A stretch of DNA of 64,000 nt from an uncultured Ruminococcus sp. (GTDB lineage: Bacteria; Bacillota; Clostridia; Oscillospirales; Ruminococcaceae). The notes beneath the pieces are model-generated. The model saw only the letters and a list, made by a program, of their open reading frames with translations, was not told the origin of the DNA and ran no database searches. Location: the NCBI GenBank assembly GCA_944386525.1, contig CALXBL010000004.1, positions 1 to 64,000 of the forward strand, read 5' to 3'. The translations under genes and the position numbers were made by a program. Positions 26,606 to 36,472 of this stretch are shown here, piece after piece (positions within the stretch are counted from its first letter, which is position 1; every line of letters starts with the position of its first letter).

Positions 26606-27909
26606 AGCTAAAACTTTCCGCTGCTGCAGCCCTGACAGCATTTACTCTGACAGGCTGCTCCTTTGGTGCTACTATAGATTCTCTCCTCGTTCCCCCAAGT
26701 CTTAGTCAGGAACAGGAACAGATATATCAGGCTCTCCAGAATGCCGTGGGCAGAGATATAAAACTCCAGTATCCCAAAACAGGCGATTATCTTTCTGCAT
26801 TCATACTCTCGGATCTGGACAGCGACAGCACAGAAGAGGCTCTCGTTTTCTACGAAAAATCAGGACTTTCTCCTTCTGAAAACAGCCTGCGCATAAACGT
26901 TCTGGACAAAAAGAACGGCTCCTGGCAGAGTATATGCGATGTGCCCGCTGAAGGCGCTGAGATAGAAAAGGTCATGATATCTCCGGTGGGAGGCGACAGC
27001 GATCCCCAGGTAGTTATCGGTTACTCTATTGTGGACCAGTCCGACCGTGGACTTGTTGTCTACGACTACAACAGCGAAAGCCTTAATAAACGGTTTACTG
27101 CAACATACTCCCTGTTCGATATTCACGACCTGGACGGCGACGGCAGACAAGAACTGCTTATTTTACAGTCCGACTCCAATGCCGCAGGAGCTACGGCTGC
27201 TGTGTATGTGCCGGACGATGCAGGTCAGTTCCGCAAAAATCAGCTCTCATTCCGCAGCAGCTGCACCGGATTCAGTCAGGTGCTCTATGCTAAACAGGAG
27301 GATGGCTCTGCTGTTGTGTATGCAGATATGCTTACCGGCGTCACTACCATACAGACAGAACTTTTCCGCTACGACGGCGAAAAAATGCACCATATACTGG
27401 AGGACGAAAGCGTCGTTTCGGAAACAGTCCGTCCTGCAAGCTGCCTCACTCTCGACGTGGACAACGACGGTACACCAGAAATACCTGTCCAGACCGTATT
27501 TCCTGGCTACGAGGGAAATGCCGCCGACCAAAGCATACGCCTTACCAGGTGGATGTCTGCTTCGAGCAATAAGCTTACCGAAAAATACAGGGGATACTAC
27601 AGTGTAAGCGAAGGTTATGCCTTCATGCTGCCGGAAAAGTGGCAGAGCGAGGTCACTGCTATAAGCGATGGCCTCACCGGTGATATAGTCTTCTATCACT
27701 TTACCGGCTCTCTCTCAGAACCTATGCAGGAACTCATGCGCATAGGCATGGCGTCTGACCATGATACAAGAGACTCAATGCTGGAGGAAGACTACAGCCT
27801 GCTCCACTCACGCGGCAATGCCTACTACTTTGTAAATGTTCCGGAAAGCTCCGACAGCTTATATATTCCGGAAAGCGATCTTCTGAGCTGCTTTTTATTC
27901 GTCAACTGA
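26584..27909 (+). CDS. Lipoprotein with VCBS/FG-GAP-like repeats
   Basis: A 441-residue exported lipoprotein: positive N-terminus, hydrophobic stretch and lipobox LTGC at about residues 22-25. The body contains several Asp-rich repeats of the VCBS/FG-GAP type (LSDLDSDSTEEAL, HDLDGDGRQELLIL, LDVDNDGTPEIPV), which in other proteins form beta-propeller blades that bind calcium. Function unknown. Its ATG lies inside the citrate synthase gene and no strong ribosome site is seen, so translation is probably coupled. The two-component genes follow 50 bases later. Confidence 0.82.
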   Translation: MPALRRLKLKLSAAAALTAFTLTGCSFGATIDSLLVPPSLSQEQEQIYQALQNAVGRDIKLQYPKTGDYLSAFILSDLDSDSTEEALVFYEKSGLSPSENSLRINVLDKKNGSWQSICDVPAEGAEIEKVMISPVGGDSDPQVVIGYSIVDQSDRGLVVYDYNSESLNKRFTATYSLFDIHDLDGDGRQELLILQSDSNAAGATAAVYVPDDAGQFRKNQLSFRSSCTGFSQVLYAKQEDGSAVVYADMLTGVTTIQTELFRYDGEKMHHILEDESVVSETVRPASCLTLDVDNDGTPEIPVQTVFPGYEGNAADQSIRLTRWMSASSNKLTEKYRGYYSVSEGYAFMLPEKWQSEVTAISDGLTGDIVFYHFTGSLSEPMQELMRIGMASDHDTRDSMLEEDYSLLHSRGNAYYFVNVPESSDSLYIPESDLLSCFLFVN

Positions 27910-27959
27910 CAGTATTTAAAACACTCAGTCCATTATAAATAAATAGAAAGGATGCAAAA

Positions 27960-28658
27960 ATGAAACGAATTCTTGTTTGTGAGGACGAGGACGCTATCCG
28001 TGAGTTTGTGGTCATGAACCTCAAACGTATTGGATACGACGTTCAGGACGTAAATTGCGGCGAAGATGCGCTCACTGCCTTCGACGCTGCCGACGGAAAC
28101 TTCGATATCGTTCTGCTCGACATCATGATGCCAGGTATTGACGGCTTCACCGTTTGCAAGAAGCTCCGTGAAAAAAGCTCAACTCTGGGTATTATCATGC
28201 TCACCGCACGTTCCCAGGAAATGGATAAGGTAAGCGGTCTTATGATGGGCGCTGATGACTATATCACCAAGCCATTTTCACTCTCTGAGCTGACCGCACG
28301 TGTCGATGCTATCTACAGACGTGTATGCATGAGCTTTATCAAGGACGAAAAATCCCCCCTCATACACAGTGGGCCCTTTACTCTTAACCTGAAAAGCCGT
28401 ACCGTCACCAAAAACGGTGCCCTAATTGAGCTTACTCAGGTGGAATACCAGATAATGGAATACTTCCTCAATAACAAGAACACCGCACTCGACAGAGCAA
28501 GCATTCTTGACCATATATGGGGCGATGGATATTTCGGCGACGATAAAATCGTCGATGTTAATATCCGCAGAATACGCATGAAAATTGAAGACGAGCCTTC
28601 AAATCCTCAGTATATTACAACTATATGGGGATATGGCTATAAGTGGAATGATAAGTAA
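27960..28658 (+). CDS. OmpR/PhoB-family response regulator
   Basis: A 232-residue regulator. The receiver domain has the acidic pair (CEDED), the phospho-Asp in VLLDIMMPG at about 53, the conserved Thr in MLTARS, and Lys in TKPFS. The C-terminal winged-helix DNA-binding domain shows LTQVEYQIMEYFLNN and VDVNIRRIRMKIE..YITTIWGYGYKW. AAAGGATG lies before the ATG. It overlaps the histidine kinase gene by 11 bases and forms a two-component system with it. Confidence 0.95.
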   Translation: MKRILVCEDEDAIREFVVMNLKRIGYDVQDVNCGEDALTAFDAADGNFDIVLLDIMMPGIDGFTVCKKLREKSSTLGIIMLTARSQEMDKVSGLMMGADDYITKPFSLSELTARVDAIYRRVCMSFIKDEKSPLIHSGPFTLNLKSRTVTKNGALIELTQVEYQIMEYFLNNKNTALDRASILDHIWGDGYFGDDKIVDVNIRRIRMKIEDEPSNPQYITTIWGYGYKWNDK

Positions 28659-30102
28659 CAGATCCAAGCACAAGCGTGCTGCACGAAAAAATACCATAAT
28701 ACGCAGATGGATGTTCAATAACTTAGGGCTTATAGTTCTGCTGCTGGTGGTGATAGTGCTGGCTGTCATATATGCGCTACAGAATTATCACTATAATTCC
28801 GCTAAGCAGCACCTCTATACAAAGATAAACTCCGTCTCGTCGGTACTCACACGATACGCTCAGGACGCCGATGTCAACTTCTCCGCAGAACTGAGGAGCA
28901 CTCTCGAAAACTTCTCCGACAAGGATAAGATGGAGCTTATGGCTATCGACTCTAAGGGACGTGTTATACTCACATCGTCCGGCTTTCCGCCTGCCGACAA
29001 CGCTGAGATGCCCGACTATACATCACTTATGGACGGCGGCGAAGGCTACTGGACAGGCACTCTCAACGGCGAAAAGGTCATGGCAGTAAGCGTGGATATC
29101 TCCGGTATGAGCACCGAATACAACGCAATACGTGTTATAACCTCGCTTCGCAACATAGATAGTGCAATGAGCACCTATATTTCAGTCATATCAGTCTGCT
29201 GCATACTCATAATCCTGCTGCTGTTAGTTACCGGCAATTACTTTGTAAACAGTATCGTAAAGCCTATATCCATAATAAATGAAAGTACAAAAAAATTCGC
29301 AAAAGGTGACTTTAAAGGGCGTATCAAAAAAACAACAGACGATGAAATAGGTGACCTTTGCGACTCTATAAACAACATGGCAGAGGCTCTTGCGTCTACC
29401 GAGGCTATGAAAAATGAATTCATCTCCTCTGTTTCGCACGAGCTGCGCACCCCTCTCACTGCCATAAAAGGATGGGCGGAGACTCTTTCCTACGACGTGG
29501 ACAAGGAAACCGCCCGCAAGGGCGTGAGAGTTATACGGAACGAAACTGACAGACTCTCCGAAATGGTGGAGGAACTGCTGGACTTCTCACGTATGCAGAG
29601 CGGTAAATTCACTCTCCAGAAAGTCCGTATGGATCTGCTGGCTGAGCTCGGCGACGCTGTGCTCATCTACGCCGAAAAGGCACGACGTGAAAATATCCGC
29701 ATGATATACAACGAACCCCAAATGCTCCCATTTATAAACGGCGATAAAAACAGGATTCGTCAGGTGTTTATCAACATAATCGACAACGCCATAAAATACT
29801 CAAATCCCGGCGGTACTGTTGTTATCGGTGCGGAAGCCGTGGGCAATAAGGTACAGGTCATTGTTACAGACAACGGCGTTGGCATCAGCAAGCAGGATCT
29901 GCCAAGAGTTAAGACCAAATTCTTCAAGGCAAATCAGACACGACGCGGAAGCGGTATCGGATTAGCCGTTGCGGACGAGATAATCACTATGCACGGCGGC
30001 ACTATGCAGATAGACAGCACTCTCGGCGAGGGCACAAGCGTTGTTATAACTCTGCCCGCTATAACTGAATCGGCTGTCGGTCAGGGGGAGTCTGCCAAAT
30101 AA
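28648..30102 (+). CDS. Sensor histidine kinase
   Basis: A 484-residue partner of the upstream regulator. Two transmembrane helices (about 26-46 and 181-201) flank an extracellular sensor domain of about 130 residues; a HAMP domain follows (NSIVKPISIINES through NNMAEAL), then the HisKA domain with phospho-acceptor His at about 264 in SHELRTPLTAIKGW, and the HATPase domain with N box NIIDNAIKYSN, G1 DNGVGI and G2 GSGIGLAV. The start at 28648 (ATG inside the end of the regulator gene) gives a short cytoplasmic N-terminus. The layout resembles PhoR/WalK-like kinases but has no PAS domain. Confidence 0.93.
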   Translation: MISNRSKHKRAARKNTIIRRWMFNNLGLIVLLLVVIVLAVIYALQNYHYNSAKQHLYTKINSVSSVLTRYAQDADVNFSAELRSTLENFSDKDKMELMAIDSKGRVILTSSGFPPADNAEMPDYTSLMDGGEGYWTGTLNGEKVMAVSVDISGMSTEYNAIRVITSLRNIDSAMSTYISVISVCCILIILLLLVTGNYFVNSIVKPISIINESTKKFAKGDFKGRIKKTTDDEIGDLCDSINNMAEALASTEAMKNEFISSVSHELRTPLTAIKGWAETLSYDVDKETARKGVRVIRNETDRLSEMVEELLDFSRMQSGKFTLQKVRMDLLAELGDAVLIYAEKARRENIRMIYNEPQMLPFINGDKNRIRQVFINIIDNAIKYSNPGGTVVIGAEAVGNKVQVIVTDNGVGISKQDLPRVKTKFFKANQTRRGSGIGLAVADEIITMHGGTMQIDSTLGEGTSVVITLPAITESAVGQGESAK

Positions 30103-30130
30103 AGGCAGCCAATGAAAGGATCAATCTAAA

Positions 30131-31096
30131 ATGAGCAATAATACCAAGGTACAGCACCGCTCAAAAATAGGCGGTCAGGCTCTCATTGAGGGCGTTATGA
30201 TGAAAGGCGCCGATACCGGCGCAATGGCTTGCCGCCTGCCCGACGGCACTATCGACGTGGAAACATGGGACGAAAATAATGGCAAAAATATGCCATGGTA
30301 CAGAAAATGTCCTCTCGTAAGAGGAAGCTTCAACTTCGTCATCTCTATGAAGGACGGCTACCGCTGCCTTATGAAGTCTGCTGAAAAACAGATAACCGAC
30401 GAAGACGATGAAGAAGAGGATATGAGCAAATTTGAAAAATGGCTGAATGACAAGCTGGGCGAAAAGCTATTTAGTATAATTATGGGCGCAGCTATGGTGA
30501 TTGGCGTAGTTGTGTCGCTGCTGCTGTTTATGTATCTGCCAAAGTTCCTGATCGGACTCCTTATCGACTACACACCTGTCCCCGACCACCTTGTGCTCCG
30601 CTCTTTCCTTGAGGGCATTATAAAGATTGCCATATTCCTGTGCTATATGGCTCTTACCGGCTGTATGAAGGATATCCGCCGTACCTATGAATACCACGGC
30701 GCTGAGCACAAAACTATCGCCTGCCATGAGGCGGGTGAGGAACTGACGGTTGAAAACGTCAGAAAACACTGCCGTTTCCATCCACGCTGCGGCACAAGCT
30801 TTATCTTCATCACACTTATCATAAGCATTCTTGTAATGTGTCTTGTTCCTATAAGACATCCCATCTGGCTGAGAACTTTGGTGAGCATTGCTCTGCTGCC
30901 GCTGACTGTTGGTATTTCCTATGAATTTATCCGTATTGCCGGCAGAAGCAACAGCCGTCTTACACGTGCGCTCTCATGGCCGGGACTCCAGATACAGAGG
31001 ATAACTACAAGAGAACCAGACGATTCTCAAATAGAATGCGCTATAGCTGCCATCAAGCCATGTATCCCTAAGGACCTTGCCGATGACCAGTGGTAA
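30131..31096 (+). CDS. DUF1385 membrane protein (YqhQ-like)
   Basis: A 321-residue protein of the DUF1385 family. It begins IGGQALIEGVMMKG, the family signature, has four transmembrane helices (about 115-140, 155-185, 225-245, 250-280) and the motifs YHGAEHKTIACHEAGEEL and CRFHPRCGTSFIF, with conserved His and Cys residues that suggest metal binding. Function unknown. In clostridia this gene commonly precedes prmC, as here, where the end overlaps prmC by 14 bases. Confidence 0.9.
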   Translation: MSNNTKVQHRSKIGGQALIEGVMMKGADTGAMACRLPDGTIDVETWDENNGKNMPWYRKCPLVRGSFNFVISMKDGYRCLMKSAEKQITDEDDEEEDMSKFEKWLNDKLGEKLFSIIMGAAMVIGVVVSLLLFMYLPKFLIGLLIDYTPVPDHLVLRSFLEGIIKIAIFLCYMALTGCMKDIRRTYEYHGAEHKTIACHEAGEELTVENVRKHCRFHPRCGTSFIFITLIISILVMCLVPIRHPIWLRTLVSIALLPLTVGISYEFIRIAGRSNSRLTRALSWPGLQIQRITTREPDDSQIECAIAAIKPCIPKDLADDQW

Positions 31097-31943
31097 TTTC
31101 ACAAGACGAGAGCTTTTCACTTATCTGGGAAAAGCTCTTTCTGACAATGTGACAGATACACCTCAGCTGGAGGCTGGCTTTATTCTTGAGTACGTTACAG
31201 GGCTGGAGCTGCCACGCTTCCTTATGGACGGCAGCAGTGCCGTACCGCATGATACGACTGAAAAGGCTCTTGGCATCCTAAAAAGACGCCTTACCGGCGA
31301 ACCTCTTCAGTATATCCTTGGACAGTGGGACTTTTTCGGCATGACTTTCAAAGTGGGTACAGGAGTGCTCATTCCACGTGCGGATACGGAAACTATCGTA
31401 GAATCTGCCATAAAGCTCCGTGAGGGCACAGATTCCACGAGATTTGCCGACCTCTGCAGCGGTAGCGGCTGCATTGCGGCGGCGCTTGCACGTCATATCA
31501 AAAATGCTGAGGGCTTTGCCATTGAATATTCACCCGATGCTCTCACATATCTCAGGCACAACCTGAATAAACTGGCACCAAACGTAAAGGCACTCCATAG
31601 AGATGCTCTCCTGCCGGAGACTGCCGCTGAGTTTACAGACCTGGATCTTGTAACTTCAAATCCGCCATATCTCACGGAAAAGGATATGACACAACTTCAG
31701 ACTGAAGTCACCTATGAGCCTGAAATGGCTCTTTTCGGCGGAAAAGACGGACTTTACTTCTACCGTGAACTGGCAAGAGTGTGGAAACCATCACTTAAAA
31801 AGGACGGCTGGATACTTTTTGAGCTGGGTCTTGGACAGTATCGTGACGTTATGGATATTCTAAGAGAAAATGGCTATGCGGACGTCTCGTATGCCTGCGA
31901 TCTTGCCGGCATCGAACGTGTCGTTATGGGCAGAAAACCATGA
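31083..31943 (+). CDS. prmC: Peptide chain release factor N5-glutamine methyltransferase
   Basis: A 286-residue methyltransferase that modifies the Gln of the GGQ motif in release factors. The N-terminal helical domain carries PLQYILGQWDFFGM, the AdoMet-binding motif is FADLCSGSGCIAAALA, and the catalytic NPPY is in VTSNPPYLTEKDM; RADTETIVE is also family-specific. The start is the ATG at 31083, 8 bases after AAGGA; a TTG two codons earlier is the alternative. It overlaps the DUF1385 gene. Confidence 0.95.
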   Translation: MTSGNFTRRELFTYLGKALSDNVTDTPQLEAGFILEYVTGLELPRFLMDGSSAVPHDTTEKALGILKRRLTGEPLQYILGQWDFFGMTFKVGTGVLIPRADTETIVESAIKLREGTDSTRFADLCSGSGCIAAALARHIKNAEGFAIEYSPDALTYLRHNLNKLAPNVKALHRDALLPETAAEFTDLDLVTSNPPYLTEKDMTQLQTEVTYEPEMALFGGKDGLYFYRELARVWKPSLKKDGWILFELGLGQYRDVMDILRENGYADVSYACDLAGIERVVMGRKP

Positions 31944-31959
31944 GGAGGCGCATATTATT

Positions 31960-33150
31960 ATGAAAATTGCCTTTGTTATCCCCTGGTACGGCGAAAATAT
32001 AAAGGGCGGTGCTGAAATGGAGCTGCGGCAGGTCTCACAGCACCTCCGGCAGGCAGGTGTTCAGGTTGAGATACTCACCACCTGCGTAAAAAGCTTCGAC
32101 TCCAACTGGAATCAAAATTACTACGCTGAGGGCACTGCCGTTGTATATAATGTGCCCGTTAGACGATTTCCAGTGAGAATACGCAATGTCCGTGCCTTCG
32201 ACAACATAAACCGCAGACTCCTGCAGGGAGCACAGATCTCACTTCATGAGGAAAAAACCTTTCTGCAGGAAATGGTGAACAGTCCTGCTCTCTATAAATA
32301 TATCCAGGAAAATCACCAGCTCTACGACCTTTTCATATTCATGCCATATATGTTCGGCACAACCTTTTTCGGTGTGCTTTCATGTCCCACGGATAAGGCT
32401 GTACTGCTGCCCTGCTTCCACAACGAAAGCTACGCACGGCTCACTCTTTTCCGACAGACATATATAAATATAAAAGCTATGCTCTTCAACTCCGCTCCGG
32501 AACAGGAGCTTGCCAATAAGCTCTACGACTTGCAGGAGGTAGAACAGGCTGTTATAGGACTTGGTATGGATACGGATATAAAAGGATATTCAGACGCATT
32601 CCGGCAGAAATTCAATATCAGTGACCCGTTTGTCCTCTACGCCGGACGAAAGGACGAAGGCAAAAATGTGGATACCCTTGTAAAATATTTCTCGGAATAC
32701 CGCTTGAGGCATACTGATTCCAAACTGAAACTTGTACTCATCGGCGGCGGTTATATGACGGTGCCTGAATCGGCTAAGGAATTTGTACTTGACCTTGGAT
32801 TCGTGGATACGCAGGATAAGTACAATGCCATGGCGGCAGCTGAGCTGCTATGTCAGCCGTCTAAAAATGAAAGCTTCTCCATTGTTATCATGGAAAGCTG
32901 GCTGTGCGGACGTCCGGTGCTTGTGCATGGGAAATGTCCTGTTACATCGGACTTTGTGAGGCGTGCCCAGGGCGGTCTATATTTCAACGACTACTATGAG
33001 TTTGAAGGCTGCCTTGAATGGATGCTCAGAAATCCCGACAAAACTGCCCTACTTGGTCAAAACGGAAACGGCTTCGTCCGTGAGAATTTCGACTGGAATA
33101 TTATTACCAGGAAATATGTAACGTTCTTTGAAAGACTGATTGAAGGATGA
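31960..33150 (+). CDS. Glycosyltransferase, GT4 type (first of a tandem pair)
   Basis: A 396-residue GT-B fold enzyme. The N-terminal domain begins IAFVIPWYGENIKGGAEMELRQ with the GG acceptor-side motif; the C-terminal donor domain has FVLYAGRKDEGKNVDTL, LVLIGGGY, LGFVDTQDKYNAM and the E-x7-E stretch at PSKNESFSIVIMESW. The acceptor and donor are unknown. Its closest relative in the window is the next gene, with which it shares layout and stretches such as the VxRFPV/VRRFNV region, so the two look like a tandem duplication. GGAGG precedes the ATG with an 11-base gap. Confidence 0.88.
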   Translation: MKIAFVIPWYGENIKGGAEMELRQVSQHLRQAGVQVEILTTCVKSFDSNWNQNYYAEGTAVVYNVPVRRFPVRIRNVRAFDNINRRLLQGAQISLHEEKTFLQEMVNSPALYKYIQENHQLYDLFIFMPYMFGTTFFGVLSCPTDKAVLLPCFHNESYARLTLFRQTYINIKAMLFNSAPEQELANKLYDLQEVEQAVIGLGMDTDIKGYSDAFRQKFNISDPFVLYAGRKDEGKNVDTLVKYFSEYRLRHTDSKLKLVLIGGGYMTVPESAKEFVLDLGFVDTQDKYNAMAAAELLCQPSKNESFSIVIMESWLCGRPVLVHGKCPVTSDFVRRAQGGLYFNDYYEFEGCLEWMLRNPDKTALLGQNGNGFVRENFDWNIITRKYVTFFERLIEG

Positions 33151-33154
33151 AATT

Positions 33155-34378
33155 ATGAAAAGAATTGCTATTGTAAGTCCTCGATACGGCGTTGAGGTTA
33201 CCAGCGGAGCTGCAAGATACGCCCGCCAGATAGCCGAAAAGCTGGTGCAGCGTTATGAGGTGGACGTGCTGACCACTAAAGCTGTGGACGACTCCACATG
33301 GAGAAACTGGTATGCACGTGATGTGGAAAATCTAAAGGGCGTGACTGTCCGCAGATTCAACGTGCTCCGTGAAAAGGCAGGAAATCTAGACGCCTACACC
33401 TCAACCTATCTGCAGGAGTGCAAAGAGGATAAAAAAAGCGTTGCCATTGAGAAAATATGGATCGAGAAATACGGACCATACGCTCCTGACTGCATACGCT
33501 ACATCATGCACCATAAACAGGATTATGATGTTATCATATTCGTAGGATATATGCACTATCTCACCGTTGCCGGTATGCCAGAGGCCGCACAAAAAGCTGT
33601 GCTCATTCCTCTTATCGAAGGCGAAAGTCCCTGTTTCCAGTTTATCACCTTCCAGCAGATGTTCACCATGCCAAAAGCATTCCTGTTCCTCACCGACGAG
33701 GAGAGAATGTTAGTGCGAAAAAAATTCCGTACACAGGGTATACCGTGCGAAGTCATGGGTACCAGTGCTGATGTACCGGATGATATTGATGAACGTGGAT
33801 TCTACCACAAGTACCAGATACGGGACACATACATCGTCTATGCCGGTAAAATTTCAGAGGATAAAGACTGCCCTCAGCTGTTCCACTACTTCACTGAGTA
33901 CCGACGAAGAAATCCTCAGATACCGCTTAAACTTGTACTCATGGGTAAGGAGATATGCCCGGTGCCGGAACATGAGGATATAATATCGCTGGGATTTGTA
34001 TCAGACCACGACAAATTCAGCGGAATTGCAGGTGCGGCTGTGCTTGTAAGTCCATGTCCGCATGAAAATATGCCCGATGCTGTAATGAGCGCTATGGCTC
34101 TTGGTGTGCCAGTCCTTGTAAACGGCGCTTGCGGCACTCTCCGGGAGCTGTGCGTTAAGAGCAACGGCGGTCTATATTATGAGAATTTCTTTGAATTTGA
34201 GGGCGCACTCAACGTCCTGATGACACGTGACGACGTTTACAGCCAGCTCTCCAGGAATGAGCGGGTATTTATCAAGCGTAACTATCAGTGGGACGTCATT
34301 ATCGAAAATTTTATGAAACTTATGAAAACAGCTGTTGTGCCTGAAGAGGGCGTTCTGCCGGATCATATGTTCATATGA
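33155..34378 (+). CDS. Glycosyltransferase, GT4 type (second of a tandem pair)
   Basis: A 407-residue GT-B enzyme beginning RIAIVSPRYGVEVTSGAARYARQ. The donor domain has YIVYAGKISEDKDCPQL, LVLMGKE, LGFVSDHDKFSGIAGA and SPCPHENMPDAVMSAMA; the first Glu of the E-x7-E motif is there but the second is replaced, which could alter activity. The start at 33155 follows GAAGGATG; only four bases separate it from the stop of the first copy, so they are co-transcribed. The pair probably decorates a surface glycan. Confidence 0.86.
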   Translation: MKRIAIVSPRYGVEVTSGAARYARQIAEKLVQRYEVDVLTTKAVDDSTWRNWYARDVENLKGVTVRRFNVLREKAGNLDAYTSTYLQECKEDKKSVAIEKIWIEKYGPYAPDCIRYIMHHKQDYDVIIFVGYMHYLTVAGMPEAAQKAVLIPLIEGESPCFQFITFQQMFTMPKAFLFLTDEERMLVRKKFRTQGIPCEVMGTSADVPDDIDERGFYHKYQIRDTYIVYAGKISEDKDCPQLFHYFTEYRRRNPQIPLKLVLMGKEICPVPEHEDIISLGFVSDHDKFSGIAGAAVLVSPCPHENMPDAVMSAMALGVPVLVNGACGTLRELCVKSNGGLYYENFFEFEGALNVLMTRDDVYSQLSRNERVFIKRNYQWDVIIENFMKLMKTAVVPEEGVLPDHMFI

Positions 34379-34418
34379 TACTATCATACATATTATAATA
34401 AAGAAAAGAGAGATTACT

Positions 34419-35747
34419 ATGGCTATTCGCGTGGGACTGGTTTCCCTTGGATGTTCAAAAAACCTTGTAGACTCTGAAAGAATGCTCTACAAACTCAAAA
34501 ATCACGGCTATAAGCTGGTTACTGAACCCGGCGAGGCTGATATTGCCGTTGTGAATACCTGCGGCTTTATACAGTCCGCTAAGGAAGAGGCTATCGAGAC
34601 TATAATGGAGCTGGCTGCTCTTAAACGTGACGACACTCTGAAAAAGATTATCCTCACCGGCTGCCTCACTGAACGATACCAGCAGGAGGCTGCCGACCTT
34701 ATTGAGGAGGCTGACGCTGTTGTGGGTATCACTGACCAGCGGGATATTGTGGATGTACTCGACCACGTTCTCGCCGGCGAAAGATATATAAAGTTCTCCC
34801 CGAAACTGGAAGCTCCTCTCACCGGCAAGAGAATAATCTCAACTCTGCCTTTCTTTGCCTACCTGAAAATAGCTGAGGGCTGCAGCAACTGCTGCTCCTA
34901 CTGCGCTATACCAATGATAAGAGGCAAGTACAGAAGCGTTCCCATGGAGGACGTGCTGAAAGAGGCTCAGTGGATGGCTGATAACGGCGTAACTGAAATT
35001 ATTGTAATAGCTCAGGATACAACACGCTACGGCGAAGACCTCTACGGCGAAAGCAAACTGCCGCAGCTGCTGAGAAAACTCTGCGCTATTGATAATCTGC
35101 ACTGGGTAAGAGTTCTCTACTGCTATCCTGAGAGAATAACTGATGAACTCCTTGATGTTATTGCGTCTGAAGAGAAAATGGTGCCCTATCTTGATATACC
35201 AATACAGCACTGCGATGACGATATCCTAAAAGCTATGAACCGCCAAAGCTCCGAGGCTGAGCTGCGGGCTCTCATCGCAAAAATACGCACAAAAATTCCG
35301 GATATCACCATAAGGACTACTCTTATAACCGGCTTCCCCGGCGAAACTAAGGAGCAGTTCAACCGGCTTGGCGATTTTGTTCAGGATATGAAGTTTGACC
35401 GTCTGGGCTGTTTCCCATACTCCGAGGAAGAGGGCACAAAGGCTGCTATGATGGAAGATCAGGTGGAGGAATCTATGCGCCAACACCGTGCTGAGATAAT
35501 CATGCAGCAGCAAACTGATGTGAGCCTTGCAAAGAATGAGGCTAAGATAGGTTCATGTCTTGAGGCTGTTATTGAAGGCTATGATAAGTATGCCGGCTGC
35601 TACTTTGGCAGAACAAAAGCTGATGCTCCTGATATCGACGGCAAAATCTTCATCAAGAGCAATAATCGTCTGAAGCTTGGACAGTACATAACTGTTGAGG
35701 TTTTCGACACAATGGACTACGATCTTATTGCTGAGGAGGTAGAGTGA
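34419..35747 (+). CDS. rimO: Ribosomal protein uS12 methylthiotransferase RimO
   Basis: A 442-residue radical SAM enzyme adding a methylthio group to an Asp of ribosomal protein S12. The N-terminal UPF0004 domain begins VGLVSLGCSKNLVDSERML; the radical SAM cluster CSNCCSYCAIPMIRG holds the CxxxCxxC Cys triad; a TRAM domain ends the protein. The SKNLVDSE sequence distinguishes RimO from MiaB. The start is the ATG at 34419; 28 in-frame codons upstream run into the previous gene and lack a ribosome site. It overlaps pgsA (TGATG). Confidence 0.96.
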   Translation: MAIRVGLVSLGCSKNLVDSERMLYKLKNHGYKLVTEPGEADIAVVNTCGFIQSAKEEAIETIMELAALKRDDTLKKIILTGCLTERYQQEAADLIEEADAVVGITDQRDIVDVLDHVLAGERYIKFSPKLEAPLTGKRIISTLPFFAYLKIAEGCSNCCSYCAIPMIRGKYRSVPMEDVLKEAQWMADNGVTEIIVIAQDTTRYGEDLYGESKLPQLLRKLCAIDNLHWVRVLYCYPERITDELLDVIASEEKMVPYLDIPIQHCDDDILKAMNRQSSEAELRALIAKIRTKIPDITIRTTLITGFPGETKEQFNRLGDFVQDMKFDRLGCFPYSEEEGTKAAMMEDQVEESMRQHRAEIIMQQQTDVSLAKNEAKIGSCLEAVIEGYDKYAGCYFGRTKADAPDIDGKIFIKSNNRLKLGQYITVEVFDTMDYDLIAEEVE

Positions 35748-36331
35748 TGAATCTGCCAAACAAGCTTACAGTACTGAGAGTTATACTTGTACCGGTATTT
35801 ATGGCGTTTATTTACATTGACGCTATACCGTTCCATTTTTTGTGGGCTGCTATAATATTTGTTGCAGCGTCTCTTACGGATATGCTGGACGGAAAACTCG
35901 CACGAAAGCATAATCTTATAACCACATTCGGAAAATTCCTTGACCCACTGGCTGATAAGATACTTGTTATTGCGGCTCTAGCTGTATTTATAGAACTGCC
36001 CGAGATACAGATGAGTGCGATACCGTTTGTTATTATTATCGCAAGAGAGTTTATGGTATCAGGCATGAGACTTCTTGCGGCTGAGGAGGGTGTGGTAATA
36101 GCTGCCGGAATCTGGGGCAAGCTGAAAACTGCCTTTACCATGGTGACTATAATTGTGGTGCTGGTGTATCTGGTTGTATTCTGCGACTTTGGTGTAACTG
36201 CCGATGGTGTTCAGGAGATAATACGCACCTGGGTACTGGACGGACTTATCTGGATATCAGCAGCGCTAACGGTGATATCTGGTGTTGTATACATGAAGAA
36301 CGGCTGGAAATATGTGGCTAAGACTATGTAA
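35747..36331 (+). CDS. pgsA: CDP-diacylglycerol--glycerol-3-phosphate 3-phosphatidyltransferase
   Basis: A 194-residue membrane enzyme making phosphatidylglycerol phosphate. The CDP-alcohol phosphotransferase motif D-G-x2-A-R-x8-G-x3-D-x3-D is complete in DMLDGKLARKHNL..FGKFLDPLADK, and the protein has about five or six helices. It begins MNLPNKLTVLRVILVP, the standard start of PgsA. The ATG shares bases with the rimO stop, and GGAGG lies 7 bases ahead within rimO. Confidence 0.94.
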   Translation: MNLPNKLTVLRVILVPVFMAFIYIDAIPFHFLWAAIIFVAASLTDMLDGKLARKHNLITTFGKFLDPLADKILVIAALAVFIELPEIQMSAIPFVIIIAREFMVSGMRLLAAEEGVVIAAGIWGKLKTAFTMVTIIVVLVYLVVFCDFGVTADGVQEIIRTWVLDGLIWISAALTVISGVVYMKNGWKYVAKTM

Positions 36332-36347
36332 ACAAGTCACCAAAAAA

Positions 36348-36417
36348 GCGCACAGAACCGGGATTCCAAATGGCAAGGAGTCCTTTAGTCGCTGTGCGCA
36401 TACTTCTTCTTTTTATT
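36348..36417 (+). terminator. Two-level terminator of the rimO-pgsA operon
   Basis: GCGCACAG (36348-36355) pairs with CTGTGCGC (36392-36399); within the loop GGATTCC pairs with GGAGTCC including one wobble. A T-rich stretch follows. The nested architecture is larger than an ordinary terminator. Confidence 0.65.
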
Positions 36418-36472
36418 CTATCTTTGTTACTTTTGCCTCTTGTAATACAAGCAGTTTTTCTGTATAATGTGT

